Assembly: GCA_937873425.1 (NCBI GenBank)
Contig: CALMYE010000234.1
Coordinates: forward strand, 1-55,999
Length of the DNA: 55,999 nucleotides
DNA from: an uncultured Sphingopyxis sp.
GTDB lineage: Bacteria > Pseudomonadota > Alphaproteobacteria > Sphingomonadales > Sphingomonadaceae
Direction: 5' to 3'
The notes under the pieces were generated by a model. It saw nothing but the letters and a program-made list of their open reading frames with translations. It was not told where the DNA came from and searched no databases. A program made the position numbers and the translations under genes. Shown here piece by piece: positions 14,809 through 22,743 of the stretch. The first letter of the stretch is position 1. Each line of letters opens with the position of its first letter.

Positions 14809-14882
14809 GCCGGTTTAGTTCAATGGTAGAACGTCCCCCTTGTAAGGTGAAGACGCGGGTTCGATTCCTGCCACCGGCTCCA
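14809..14882 (+). tRNA. tRNA-Thr (anticodon TGT), CCA encoded
   Basis: Acceptor GCCGGTT/CACCGGC (mismatch at the seventh pair), D-stem GTTC/GAAC, anticodon loop CTTGTAA, T-loop TTCGATT, discriminator T, CCA. It reads ACA codons. Confidence 0.88.
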
Positions 14883-14888
14883 TTCCAT

Positions 14889-14964
14889 CTTCCCGTGGCG
14901 CAGTGGAGAGCGCGTCGGTCTCCGACACCGAAGGTCGCTGGTTCAAATCCAGCCGGGAAGGCCA
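14889..14964 (+). tRNA. tRNA-Arg (anticodon CCG), CCA encoded
   Basis: Perfect acceptor CTTCCCG/CGGGAAG, D-stem GCGC/GCGC, anticodon stem TCGGT/ACCGA with loop CTCCGAC, T-stem GCTGG/CCAGC, discriminator G, CCA. Confidence 0.92.
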
Positions 14965-14966
14965 AC

Positions 14967-15042
14967 CTCGCCGAAGCTCAACTGGACGAGCGCCGGTCTA
15001 CGGAACCGGAGGTTGCAGGTTCGAAGCCTGCCGGGGGCGCCA
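14967..15042 (+). tRNA. tRNA-Arg (anticodon ACG) with damaged acceptor strand, CCA encoded
   Basis: The body is a normal tRNA-Arg(ACG): D-stem GCTC/GAGC, anticodon stem CCGGT/ACCGG with loop CTACGGA, T-stem GCAGG/CCTGC, 3' strand CGGGGGC, G73, CCA. The 5' acceptor strand CTCGCCG mispairs at positions 1 and 4, and position 8 is A rather than the usual T. It may be a decaying gene or one needing 5' editing. Confidence 0.7.
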
Positions 15043-15043
15043 A

Positions 15044-15135
15044 CGCAGCGTAGCTCAATGGTAGAGCGGTGGGCTTATACCCCATGACGGCCAGATTAGC
15101 CGACGATCCGGGTTCGACCCCCGGCGCTGCGTCCA
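15044..15135 (+). tRNA. tRNA with anticodon TAT and a long variable arm, CCA encoded
   Basis: Perfect acceptor CGCAGCG/CGCTGCG, T8 A9, D-stem GCTC/GAGC, anticodon stem GTGGG/CCCAT with loop CTTATAC (anticodon TAT, codon AUA), T-stem CCGGG/CCCGG, CCA. The variable region is 22 bases (15086-15107) with a four-pair stem CGGC/GCCG at 15088-15091 and 15099-15102, so it is class II. The discriminator is T, whereas Ile tRNAs carry A73 and a short variable loop. Amino-acid identity is therefore uncertain. Confidence 0.8.
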
Positions 15136-15136
15136 C

Positions 15137-15210
15137 TCCCGCTTCGTCTAATGGCAGGACGCCAGACTTTGACTCTGGAAATGGACGTTCGACCCGTCCA
15201 GCGGGAACCA
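15137..15210 (+). tRNA. tRNA-Gln (anticodon TTG), CCA encoded
   Basis: Acceptor TCCCGCT/AGCGGGA, D-stem GTCT/GGAC, anticodon stem CCAGA/TCTGG with loop CTTTGAC, T-stem GGACG/CGTCC, discriminator A, CCA. Reads CAA codons. Last gene of the cluster; it abuts the convergent spanin gene within two bases. Confidence 0.9.
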
Positions 15211-15211
15211 G

Positions 15212-15490
15212 TTACGGCAGCGCCTCAGCCCACGCGCGAACGCCTGCCACCTTCGCATGACAGTCTCCCCAAGCCGCCCGCATAGCGAGCAGGTAGGCGA
15301 GGACGATCCGATCACGTTCGACCCCCGGCTCCCCGATCTCTGGCGCCACAGGCTCCCCAGCGCACGTCAGAAGCTCAGCGGGAGGCTTGGTCGCTACCGG
15401 CCTTACCTTCGGCGCGCAGGCGCTCAAGCCCAGCGCGCAAGGGATCGTCAGAGCGAGCAGCGTCATCCGCCGCGCGTTGGTTGGTCGCAT
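15212..15490 (-). CDS. Outer-membrane spanin lipoprotein (Rz1-like)
   Basis: 92 aa with a lipoprotein signal: basic MRPTNARR, hydrophobic MTLLALTIPCALG, lipobox LSAC. The mature part is proline-rich at first and short, as in o-spanins that join with Rz to fuse inner and outer membranes in lysis. Its first 116 bases lie inside the Rz-like gene in another frame, the classic Rz/Rz1 overlap. It sits at the end of the lysis cassette. Confidence 0.75.
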   Translation of the reverse strand: MRPTNARRMTLLALTIPCALGLSACAPKVRPVATKPPAELLTCAGEPVAPEIGEPGVERDRIVLAYLLAMRAAWGDCHAKVAGVRAWAEALP

Positions 15491-15734
15491 CGACTTGTCC
15501 TTTCGTCTGTGCTGCCGTGGTCAGGGCCTTCGCGTCGGCCTTTGCAGCCGCAGCCTCGATCTTCGCCACAGCCGCTTCCCAGCGGTCGCGCTCGGCGTCT
15601 CTGCCCCTGTCCCATGCCCAAGAGTAGGCGAGGTAGAGGGCGAGGGCGCACAGGGCCACGACAATGCCCCACGCCGACAGCTTCGCGAGGCGCAGGCTCA
15701 TATGCTGCGATAGCCACATGGCGAGGATGCTCAT
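15375..15734 (-). CDS. Inner-membrane spanin (Rz-like)
   Basis: 119 aa. One N-terminal TM (about 19-40, SAWGIVVALCALALYLAYSW), followed by a long charged alanine-rich coiled coil, as in i-spanins. ATG 15734 is chosen because it overlaps the holin stop (ATGA). It pairs with the overlapping lipoprotein gene to form the spanin complex. Confidence 0.75.
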   Translation of the reverse strand: MSILAMWLSQHMSLRLAKLSAWGIVVALCALALYLAYSWAWDRGRDAERDRWEAAVAKIEAAAAKADAKALTTAAQTKGQVDATNQRAADDAARSDDPLRAGLERLRAEGKAGSDQASR

Positions 15735-15985
15735 TGTCCTTCCCCGTCCTTGGTCGGCGGCGCCGCCTGAGCAAGCTGGTCGCCCATGCGGTCGATGCTG
15801 CGGCTCTGCCACCGCTCCTTGATCGCGCCGATGATGGCCATCAGGACAGCCGTCCACGCGGAAGCCTCACCCGCCTTGTCAGCGTCGATCGCCATGCCCG
15901 CGAGGATCATCACGCCGAGGGCGATGGTGCCGAGCAGGGCGATTTCGCTGCCGTGGTCGGTGAGGGGGATGCACTTGCGGGTCAT
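15731..15985 (-). CDS. Holin-like two-TM protein
   Basis: 84 aa, two hydrophobic helices (about 14-32, IALLGTIALGVMILAGMAI; about 43-54, AWTAVLMAIIGA) and a charged C-terminus. Size, topology and position between lysozyme and spanins fit a holin that opens the inner membrane. It overlaps both neighbours by four bases. Confidence 0.7.
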   Translation of the reverse strand: MTRKCIPLTDHGSEIALLGTIALGVMILAGMAIDADKAGEASAWTAVLMAIIGAIKERWQSRSIDRMGDQLAQAAPPTKDGEGQ

Positions 15986-16611
15986 CGCGCCGCCGCCAGC
16001 GCCTTGACGCGCACATCGGTAACGCGAGCAGTCCAGCCCTTGCCGAATGTCGGGAAGGTTCTAAGCCCACGCAGGAAAGACATTCGCGCGTCGCAGATAT
16101 GGTTGATGATAGCCGCGGCGCCGAGGCTTCGGGCCGCTGCCACCGTGGCGGGGCCTATCTTGCCGTCCGCCGACGCACCGACAGCGTTTTGCAGATAGCG
16201 CGCAGCACGGTCGATGCCGCTGTTCACCGCGAAATCGAACACGCAATAATCGACACCGGGAGGCAGGTCATCACCCTTGATCGCGTCCCAATAGTCCCGG
16301 CGATAGATCGCCGATACCTCTGCATCGGTGATGAGCCGCACCGACTGGCGAGGGGTTTCCTTTCGATCACGCCAACTGTCGTAGGTCTTTTGCGTGATCC
16401 CCTTGTTCGTTGCGCCGCCGGGGTCTTTCGGATGATTCACATAACCGCCCTCGTGCTTGAGGACATGGGGAAGCCATTGGGCAAAGCGGTCGGACGCAGC
16501 GGGCGCGGCGTTCATGCCCAACGCCTTCGCCACAGCCGCAGCCGTGTTCGGCCCCCACTTGCCGTCCGCCGTCACGCCGACATGGCGCTGAATGTCGGAT
16601 AGGGTCGTCAT
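15982..16611 (-). CDS. Endolysin, glycoside hydrolase family 108 with peptidoglycan-binding motifs
   Basis: 209 aa. A short N-terminal peptidoglycan-binding motif (DIQRHVGVTADGKWGPNT) precedes a GH108 lysozyme domain; the catalytic Glu is E54 in KHEGGYVNHPKDPGGATNKG, followed by GITQKTYDSW. The C-terminal half has the PG_binding_3 signature (LQNAVGASADGKIGPATV). No signal peptide, so release depends on the holin. ATG 16611 is chosen because upstream codons encode unrelated basic sequence and it overlaps the previous stop. Confidence 0.92.
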   Translation of the reverse strand: MTTLSDIQRHVGVTADGKWGPNTAAAVAKALGMNAAPAASDRFAQWLPHVLKHEGGYVNHPKDPGGATNKGITQKTYDSWRDRKETPRQSVRLITDAEVSAIYRRDYWDAIKGDDLPPGVDYCVFDFAVNSGIDRAARYLQNAVGASADGKIGPATVAAARSLGAAAIINHICDARMSFLRGLRTFPTFGKGWTARVTDVRVKALAAAR

Positions 16612-16907
16612 CGCCTTTTCTCCAATGCAAGGTCGAGCTTGGTTTCGATCCGCGCGAGCCGGTCGCTCACCTGCGTTGCCGTGCGGTCGGTGCCGTCCGC
16701 GCGGTGTTCCAGCTTTTCGAGGCGGGTATGAGCCGTCGCTACGTCGCTGCGGAGCGCACCAGCCGAAAAGACGAGGCCGAAGCCTGACAGCCCCAAGGCC
16801 AGCCACGCGGGCCATGACGCGCGCTGCCGCCCCTGTTCGCTCTTCCATGTCTCGAAAAGCTGGTGCGCGATTTTGCGGACCTGTTCGGAGTTGCCGGGGT
16901 CGGTCAT
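16608..16907 (-). CDS. Small membrane protein with coiled coil, lysis region
   Basis: 99 aa. One TM (about 32-52, WPAWLALGLSGFGLVFSAGAL), then a heptad-rich C-terminus (LEKLEHRADGT...LARIETKLDLALEK). Overlaps the endolysin gene by four bases. It could be a second holin or an antiholin; the sequence alone does not decide. Confidence 0.6.
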   Translation of the reverse strand: MTDPGNSEQVRKIAHQLFETWKSEQGRQRASWPAWLALGLSGFGLVFSAGALRSDVATAHTRLEKLEHRADGTDRTATQVSDRLARIETKLDLALEKRR

Positions 16908-16999
16908 CGCCGCGTCTCCCGCGCCCAGATTGTCAGGATGTAGATGCCCATCAGGACGATGGTTGCCTGCAAGGCGAGGACATAGGCTGCTTCCTGCAT
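16904..16999 (-). CDS. 31-aa single-TM protein
   Basis: MQEAAYVLALQATIVLMGIY is almost entirely one TM helix, ending WARETRR. It overlaps the next gene by four bases (ATGA) and touches the tail protein gene upstream, so it is translated as part of the lysis operon. Possible pinholin-like or accessory lysis peptide. Confidence 0.5.
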   Translation of the reverse strand: MQEAAYVLALQATIVLMGIYILTIWARETRR

Positions 17000-17763
17000 C
17001 ACGGCCTCGGATCGTAGAGGAAGCGCAGATACGCCCGCAGCAACGTCATCTCGTCAGCGCTCCACACGCCCTTCTTGATGATGATCTCGGCAATGGCCCC
17101 TTCCCAAAGGTTCGCCCCGGCAGTCGTCATGCCGATGCGCAGCGGGCTCGCAGTGACATTGGCACGCGCAACCGGACCGCTGCTGGAGACGCCGTTGCAA
17201 TCGAGATAATAATCGACGTTCGTCGCGCCCGGATCGTCGCGAATGCCGATCAGGCGAGAGATGACCCCCGTGTTCGTCGGAACGGTGAGTGCGAAGACCG
17301 GCGAAAAGAACCGGAACTGCGTCGTCGTCTGCTGCATCAACCGTTCGTTGCCGCCGCCCACGATGACCCGCTGCCCGGTCCTCTGCGGCACGACGAGGGC
17401 CGCATAGGACCATGTGTGCGACGATCCGTCGTAGAAATTGCCCGACGTTGCGAGGAAAAGGCTCGTCGAACCGTCGAAGACCAGCGCGTCACGCGCGACG
17501 CCGCCAATCTCGCCGAAATAGTCGGCGCTGACCGGGGGGCGGTTCGCGTCGGTCGCCTGCAACAGGTGCCGCCCGTTGCCGCTGCGGTCGGTGAGCTGCG
17601 AGCATTTGCCGCCCACGTCGGTGCGATAGTCTTCGCTCCACGCGCTATACCAGCCGTGCAGATTGGAAATGGCCGCGATGGCGTCCTCATAGGCCGCGAG
17701 CGAATGCCACTTCGGCATGGCGCTGCCATCGGCGGCGACGTTCGACGGATAGAGGCGCGTCAT
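16999..17763 (-). CDS. LamG/concanavalin-like tail protein
   Basis: 254 aa. Features of a LamG-type jelly roll: DGWYSAWSEDYRT-like opening, the aromatic-rich GNGRHLLQAT segment, ALVFDGSTSLFLAT, then LWEGAIAEIIIKKGVWSADE near the C-terminus. Such domains bind sugars and sit on phage tail fibres. It follows the tailspike gene, separated by one tiny gene. Confidence 0.65.
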   Translation of the reverse strand: MTRLYPSNVAADGSAMPKWHSLAAYEDAIAAISNLHGWYSAWSEDYRTDVGGKCSQLTDRSGNGRHLLQATDANRPPVSADYFGEIGGVARDALVFDGSTSLFLATSGNFYDGSSHTWSYAALVVPQRTGQRVIVGGGNERLMQQTTTQFRFFSPVFALTVPTNTGVISRLIGIRDDPGATNVDYYLDCNGVSSSGPVARANVTASPLRIGMTTAGANLWEGAIAEIIIKKGVWSADEMTLLRAYLRFLYDPRP

Positions 17764-17837
17764 GCGTCACCCTCTCGGGAAGCCTCAATCGCTGCCTTGA
17801 CCTCGGCAGGGGAGCCGTTTTTGTTGATCGTGAACAT
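17760..17837 (-). CDS. 25-aa peptide gene between tailspike and LamG protein
   Basis: MFTINKNGSPAEVKAAIEAS plus five residues. It has AAAGG about ten bases upstream and an ATGA overlap with the LamG gene, so coupling makes translation plausible. No function can be proposed. Confidence 0.4.
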   Translation of the reverse strand: MFTINKNGSPAEVKAAIEASREGDA

Positions 17838-17862
17838 CAAATTGGCCTTTCGCTACAGGGCG

Positions 17863-20496
17863 TCATGGGTAGAAATTCCAAGCCAGAGGATTGAGCAGGA
17901 ACTGATGGCATTCGGCCAACGTCTCGGGGACGCGGGGGAGCCGCCACGGCTGTCCGGGCATGATGCGGCGCAGGTTGTGGTCGTAATATTTGCGGATGCC
18001 CGCGCGGGCGACGATCGGCGTGTTGTCCGTAAAGCGCAGATCGCAATATGGATTGAGCCGGTAGTCGCCCGCCAGCGCGCCCGCGACGCCGGTCAGGAAC
18101 AGGTCGTTACCCTCCGCCTCGGTCAGGACCACGCTGTTGAGGTCGAAGCCCAGCGCCTTCCACGCGGCCAGGCTGGTGACGTTGCTGTTGCCGTCCGCGC
18201 GGTGCCACCACAGCGTATCGCTGCCGTTGAGCCTGATGTAGACATTATAGTCGATCTTGTCCGCATTGCCCGTGTGCGCGCTCAAGCCGCGCTGCCATGT
18301 GCTATTTTGACTGCTGCCGCAGATGACGATGTTGTCGCGATACTCGGCCCCGGCGGGAAGCACGGTGCCGAGGCTGACCGGCGCCGCGGAGTGGCGGTTG
18401 ACGATCACCTGGTTGCGCAGCTTGATCGGCAACGCCTGCTGGACGGTCAACAGGCCGCCGCTGCCCGGCTGCGCGTTGTGCTTCCAAGCATTGTTTTCGA
18501 CGATCAGCCGCTCGACATCGGCGCCGCTGTTTCTGAAGCCCGAGAAATTGAGCGCAAATGTCGAGATTGCCGAGGTGAAATTGGCAATGTTTTCGCTGAC
18601 CTGCATGTCGCGCGCCTGCGGCGAGACGAGGCCCCAGCCGGTTGCCGGAAAAAGCACATTGCCGATCTGGTGCAGCTGATAGGTCTGCATCGTCCCGCTC
18701 AAGCGGCTGTGCCCCTGCACGATGCAGCCGAGGTTGAGGATGCGGTCGTAATAGGTCGGCGTGCTGGTGTGCGCCAGAAACGGCTCGGAGAGCAACGGCC
18801 CGCCGCGATCCGGCGCCAGCGCCATGTGCCGCACCCACTCGCCAGACAGACCCTCGCCGGATTCGGTATACCAGACCCACGATGTGTGGTTGCCGCCGCC
18901 GCCGCGCGCGACCTCGCCCTGCTGGTCGCCGTCCCAACTGATGCAATCCTCGGCGCGGCCCGACTTGGGGACTGCATCGTGCGCCGTCCCCATGCCGACC
19001 ATGCAGCGCCGCATCAGCAGGTCGCGGCCCGAGTTGAAGCCGTTGTTCCCGAATGGGCGAATGATCGCGAGCCCTTCGACCGTGCAACCGTCGGTGCGCG
19101 TCAATTCCAGCGGGTTGTAGCGCTTCTGCGTTTCGAGCACCGGCCCGTCGGGGTCGGTCGGATCGGCGCTGCCCAGCGGGTGGACATAGATGGTGATCGG
19201 CGTCGCACCGTTACCGGTGATCGCCCCATCCGTGACCGGATAGTGATAGGTGCCCGGCTCGGCGGCGCAGAGCGCGACGCTGGCGACCCATTTATACCAG
19301 GTGAGGTCCATCAGCCACGGCTCGTCCGGGCTGTTGTTCTGCCAGATGGTGTAGGCCTGCCCGTTGTTGCTCGACAGCCCGCCGGTCGCGGTGTCGATGA
19401 CCCACGGAAACTCGTAGACGACGCCGCCCGCATCGACATGCGCGGAAGCCGAGATGATGTTCTTCGGGATGACGTCGGCGCCATCGAGGATCGACAGCCG
19501 CGTCGCGCCGAGCTTCGGAATGTCGATGAAGTTCAGCCCCGGCACCTTCGGGTGGAAGGTCTCGCGGAGATAGCTGTCGTGGAAGAAACCGAACGTATCG
19601 CCGGGCTGGAACGCCGGGCCGAAGTCGGAGACGGTCGCCGTCGCGGGCGTCCCGGTGCCGCTCCCTGCCATCGTCACCGTCGGCGCCGACGATCCGCGCG
19701 CATATTTGCCGGGGCTGGTGCGCTTGTTCTTGGTGCTCACCGAGCCGCTGGTGACGCCGCCCTCGACATAATAGCGATAGTTCGCGGGCTCGTAGACCGT
19801 GCCGCCCGTGATGTTCGCCCAATAGGCGTCGTCGGCCATGCCCGCACCAGCCCCCGAGATCGAAATCCCCAGCACACCCCAGAAGGGTGCCGACGCCGCC
19901 AGCGAGGCGATGCTCTTCTTGGGGCGCTGCAACGTCTCGCCGCCCCACTGGTCGGAACCGTTGACCGAATCCACGAACCAGTCGGCGCGCGGAATGCCGG
20001 TGCGCAGTTCGGTTTCGTGCGCGATCAGCGTCTTGTTTCGCTCGGCAAGATTGGTCGCATAGTCGATGTCGCCACGCACCTGCGTTTCGATCAGCGCGCG
20101 GATGTCGTCGTTGGCAGGGGCGTCGGGGTGGATCGAGAAGAAGGTCTTGCCGTCCGTTGTCAGCGCCAGAGTGACATATTGCTCCAGCCCCGCCCCGGCG
20201 ACGAACACCGTGTCGAGGTCGAGGCCGGCATGGCCTTCCATATGGTCGAAGGGATGCGCTGTTTTGACCAGCGTTGCCGCATCGCCGATATCCTCGGCGT
20301 AGGGCGCAAGCGTGGCGATGTCGGCGGTCACCGCCGCGACCGCGTTGATGTTGGGGAGGTTCTCTACGACGTCGTTGAAGCCCTCGTCCTGAAGCAACCC
20401 CTCGATAATCTGCCGCTGCCGGATCGCCTCAGCGGTGTTCTCGCCGAAGTTCACAACAACCGGTGGCCGTCCGATGACGGCAGTTCTGTCGACCAT
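17863..20496 (-). CDS. Tailspike / tail fibre with beta-helix
   Basis: 877 aa, the largest putative receptor-binding protein. Residues about 1-150 form an N-terminal attachment region (MVDRTAVIGRPPVVVNFGEN). The centre is rich in short beta repeats with Asn/Gly/Ser turns (VEGLAIIRPFGNNGFNSG, ISTFALNFSGFRNSG, ERLIVENNAW), typical of right-handed parallel beta-helix tailspikes. The C-terminus ends ECHQFLLNPLAWNFYP. It likely recognises and may cleave surface polysaccharide; no catalytic residues can be named from sequence alone. Confidence 0.75.
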   Translation of the reverse strand: MVDRTAVIGRPPVVVNFGENTAEAIRQRQIIEGLLQDEGFNDVVENLPNINAVAAVTADIATLAPYAEDIGDAATLVKTAHPFDHMEGHAGLDLDTVFVAGAGLEQYVTLALTTDGKTFFSIHPDAPANDDIRALIETQVRGDIDYATNLAERNKTLIAHETELRTGIPRADWFVDSVNGSDQWGGETLQRPKKSIASLAASAPFWGVLGISISGAGAGMADDAYWANITGGTVYEPANYRYYVEGGVTSGSVSTKNKRTSPGKYARGSSAPTVTMAGSGTGTPATATVSDFGPAFQPGDTFGFFHDSYLRETFHPKVPGLNFIDIPKLGATRLSILDGADVIPKNIISASAHVDAGGVVYEFPWVIDTATGGLSSNNGQAYTIWQNNSPDEPWLMDLTWYKWVASVALCAAEPGTYHYPVTDGAITGNGATPITIYVHPLGSADPTDPDGPVLETQKRYNPLELTRTDGCTVEGLAIIRPFGNNGFNSGRDLLMRRCMVGMGTAHDAVPKSGRAEDCISWDGDQQGEVARGGGGNHTSWVWYTESGEGLSGEWVRHMALAPDRGGPLLSEPFLAHTSTPTYYDRILNLGCIVQGHSRLSGTMQTYQLHQIGNVLFPATGWGLVSPQARDMQVSENIANFTSAISTFALNFSGFRNSGADVERLIVENNAWKHNAQPGSGGLLTVQQALPIKLRNQVIVNRHSAAPVSLGTVLPAGAEYRDNIVICGSSQNSTWQRGLSAHTGNADKIDYNVYIRLNGSDTLWWHRADGNSNVTSLAAWKALGFDLNSVVLTEAEGNDLFLTGVAGALAGDYRLNPYCDLRFTDNTPIVARAGIRKYYDHNLRRIMPGQPWRLPRVPETLAECHQFLLNPLAWNFYP

Positions 20497-20498
20497 TG

Positions 20499-20879
20499 TC
20501 AGGCTCCGTGCAGGAAGAGTTCGCCGGCGAAATGCGTGAGCTTGTCACCGCCAGGCGGGGTGCATTTGATGTTGTGGAACAGCGTCTCGATCGCGCCGAG
20601 GTCCACGCCGCCGCGAAGAGTAATGACGTCCTCCTCGGCGATGCTTACAGTCACCAGCGTGTTACCGTCCGACAGTTCGGTGGCGAAGCCGAAGGGCTGG
20701 AGCAGTTCGCTGCTGTCCTCGAATGCGGCCCGGATGCCGCCCTCGAATGTTGCGGCGGTATAGTCGACGCCGACATAGGTGATGATCCTGATGAAGGGCT
20801 CCGCATTGAAGATCGTCAGCGGCCAATAGGCGCCGCCCGCCGCCGCGATGTCTCGCAGCCACGTCGCCGGAACTGTCAT
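20499..20879 (-). CDS. Tail-associated protein of unknown function
   Basis: 126 aa, MTVPATWLRDIAAAGGAYWP. Acidic, beta-rich, no signal or TM. It lies between the tail-tip protein and the tailspike, co-directional, two bases from the tailspike start, which suggests a small tail-tip or adaptor protein. Confidence 0.6.
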   Translation of the reverse strand: MTVPATWLRDIAAAGGAYWPLTIFNAEPFIRIITYVGVDYTAATFEGGIRAAFEDSSELLQPFGFATELSDGNTLVTVSIAEEDVITLRGGVDLGAIETLFHNIKCTPPGGDKLTHFAGELFLHGA

Positions 20880-20889
20880 ACTCTTTTCC

Positions 20890-22743
20890 TTATGGGATCA
20901 TTTCGGGAAACTGCGGATATGAGCCGCCACCACCCCATCCTCCGGGCGGCGTTTCAGGTGGCGGAAATGACCCGGAGGATGAAGTCGTCACCCAACCGAG
21001 GAATACGAACGAAGCGTCTTCCATTTCATCCGCCGCGGGATATTCGGCGACCGAATATTCAGCGTCCGCAATGTGCCAGAGAAGGGCGTATTGCGTGCTA
21101 TTCGAGAGGCCGGTTATGCTGTCAGCAGGGAAGCTGATTGACCTTCCGTCGTTGATGACGCCGACAAAGGCGCTGATCGTGATCGTGTCGTCGTTGCTGG
21201 TGATCGGATAGACAACCGATTGGGTCACGAGCCTGCGCGCACCGCTGACCTCGTTGTTGATGTTCGCGGCCGCATCCCTGTCAGCCGGATCGAGTAGCGT
21301 CGGCGTAGGCGGAGCGGTTCCCGTCTTACCCAACGCGAAATCGTGCTTCCCGCTCGTTTCGCTCATCAACACCCACCGCACCGCGAGCGTCTGCGGATCG
21401 ATCGACCGGCGCACGATGACGCAATTCTGTTCGATCAGCCCGCCTTCGGGGTCGTCGATCGTCACCATGTCGCCGGGTCGATAGAAGCGAAATTCCGGCT
21501 TCAGGTTCCGCTTGATCGGGAACATCTCGCGCCCGTTGACTAACCTGTAGGCGGCGAGCTGCGTTGCCTGATCCAAATCCTGCACGAGGTCGAACTGGAT
21601 CGTATCGGCCTTTTCCTCGCCGTCTTCCGACAGATAGCCGGAATCCGACACTTCCGCGGCTTCGACAAACTCCCATTTGTGCGAGGGCGAACGATACTTC
21701 GGAACGATCGTGTTGATGCGCTCGCGCCAAGTCTGCATCCCGCGCGTGCGATAGGCGCCGTCTGCATAGTCGTCCGGCGTGATCGTCACCAATGACACGC
21801 GGGGAGCGTCATACTTCACCGACAGGACGCCGCCCGAAAAGATCGGCTCGGCCGAGCCTGCCGCCATGATGCGCTTCAGGTTCGCCCACCGGTCATCCGG
21901 CTCAAAGATGACGCCGCCGACCTTCCATCCGTTGGCTCGGCAGACATTGCCCCAAGCGACGAAGGCCTCAACGTCGATCGCGTCGATCGACAGGCCGATG
22001 CCGAACATCTTCTTGCCAGAATACCAATGACCGAGCGCGTAGGTGAGCGCATGATCGTCCGGCCATTCGCTGAAGGCCCAAGTCGTCCGGTCATTGCTTC
22101 GCTGAGCGCCCGAGCCGCCCGGATATGTGTCGTCGAGCCGGGGGTTGTAGACCTTTACGCCGTCCCACACTGCCCCGAGCTGCGGAACGCCCGATGTATA
22201 GACCTCCCCATCCTTGTTGAATTTCAGCGACCACAGGATCGCCGCCTTGCCGCTCAGCTTGTGCGACGCCCCCCATCCCGGCATCCCGCCCCATTGCGGT
22301 GACAGGGCCGACGATTCCGGCGTCGCCCCCAACTGGAAGTCGCGATACATGAAGCTGGAATAATATCCGGTCGCAGCCGCTCCGCTGAAACCGATGGTCA
22401 CGAAGTCGGCGTGCATCGAGACCAGGCCCTGCACCGGACCGCACACCGAATAGTCGATGACCATCCCGCGATAGGGATTCTGGACCTTGCCGACCTTGCC
22501 GCCGTAGCCGACGTCATGGCGAAGCACGCCGCCGTAATAGGTTCGCCCTATGATGTAGGGCGAGGGCGCATTCGGGTCGACCGTAATGTTGTTTATTCCA
22601 CCCTGTGCGGGCGGACGCTTTGCGGTAACTTGGGCGCCGACGCTCGCCGCCGCGGCGATGGCCGCCGTAAAAGGCTGATGAGGGCCGGGAATCAGCGTTG
22701 CGATGCCCGCGATCGTCGAAACGATCTTGAGAACTTTGCTCAT
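20890..22743 (-). CDS. Phage tail tip / host specificity protein (J/TipJ-like)
   Basis: 617 aa. An N-terminal glycine/alanine-rich helix (about 6-40) is followed by a beta-rich body with INNITVDPNAPSPYIIGRTYYGG, then the phage-tail-3 type domain (ILSVKYDAPRVSLVTITPDDYAD; RINTIVPKYRSPSHKWEFVEA; LEFRFYRPGDMVTIDDPEGG-like). The C-terminus is Gly/Pro-rich. Location after the NlpC-like gene fits tail-tip assembly. Confidence 0.8.
   Translation of the reverse strand: MSKVLKIVSTIAGIATLIPGPHQPFTAAIAAAASVGAQVTAKRPPAQGGINNITVDPNAPSPYIIGRTYYGGVLRHDVGYGGKVGKVQNPYRGMVIDYSVCGPVQGLVSMHADFVTIGFSGAAATGYYSSFMYRDFQLGATPESSALSPQWGGMPGWGASHKLSGKAAILWSLKFNKDGEVYTSGVPQLGAVWDGVKVYNPRLDDTYPGGSGAQRSNDRTTWAFSEWPDDHALTYALGHWYSGKKMFGIGLSIDAIDVEAFVAWGNVCRANGWKVGGVIFEPDDRWANLKRIMAAGSAEPIFSGGVLSVKYDAPRVSLVTITPDDYADGAYRTRGMQTWRERINTIVPKYRSPSHKWEFVEAAEVSDSGYLSEDGEEKADTIQFDLVQDLDQATQLAAYRLVNGREMFPIKRNLKPEFRFYRPGDMVTIDDPEGGLIEQNCVIVRRSIDPQTLAVRWVLMSETSGKHDFALGKTGTAPPTPTLLDPADRDAAANINNEVSGARRLVTQSVVYPITSNDDTITISAFVGVINDGRSISFPADSITGLSNSTQYALLWHIADAEYSVAEYPAADEMEDASFVFLGWVTTSSSGSFPPPETPPGGWGGGGSYPQFPEMIP

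Noticed and set aside
15982-16848. Longer endolysin start at 16848
   Set aside because: The added 79 residues are Arg/Gly-rich and antisense-like to the coupled upstream gene; ATG 16611 begins the peptidoglycan-binding motif.
16873-20763. 1296-codon open frame on the + strand
   Set aside because: It lies antisense to the endolysin-region, LamG and tailspike genes; its sequence is Arg/Ala/Val-rich shadow, typical of high-GC complementary frames.
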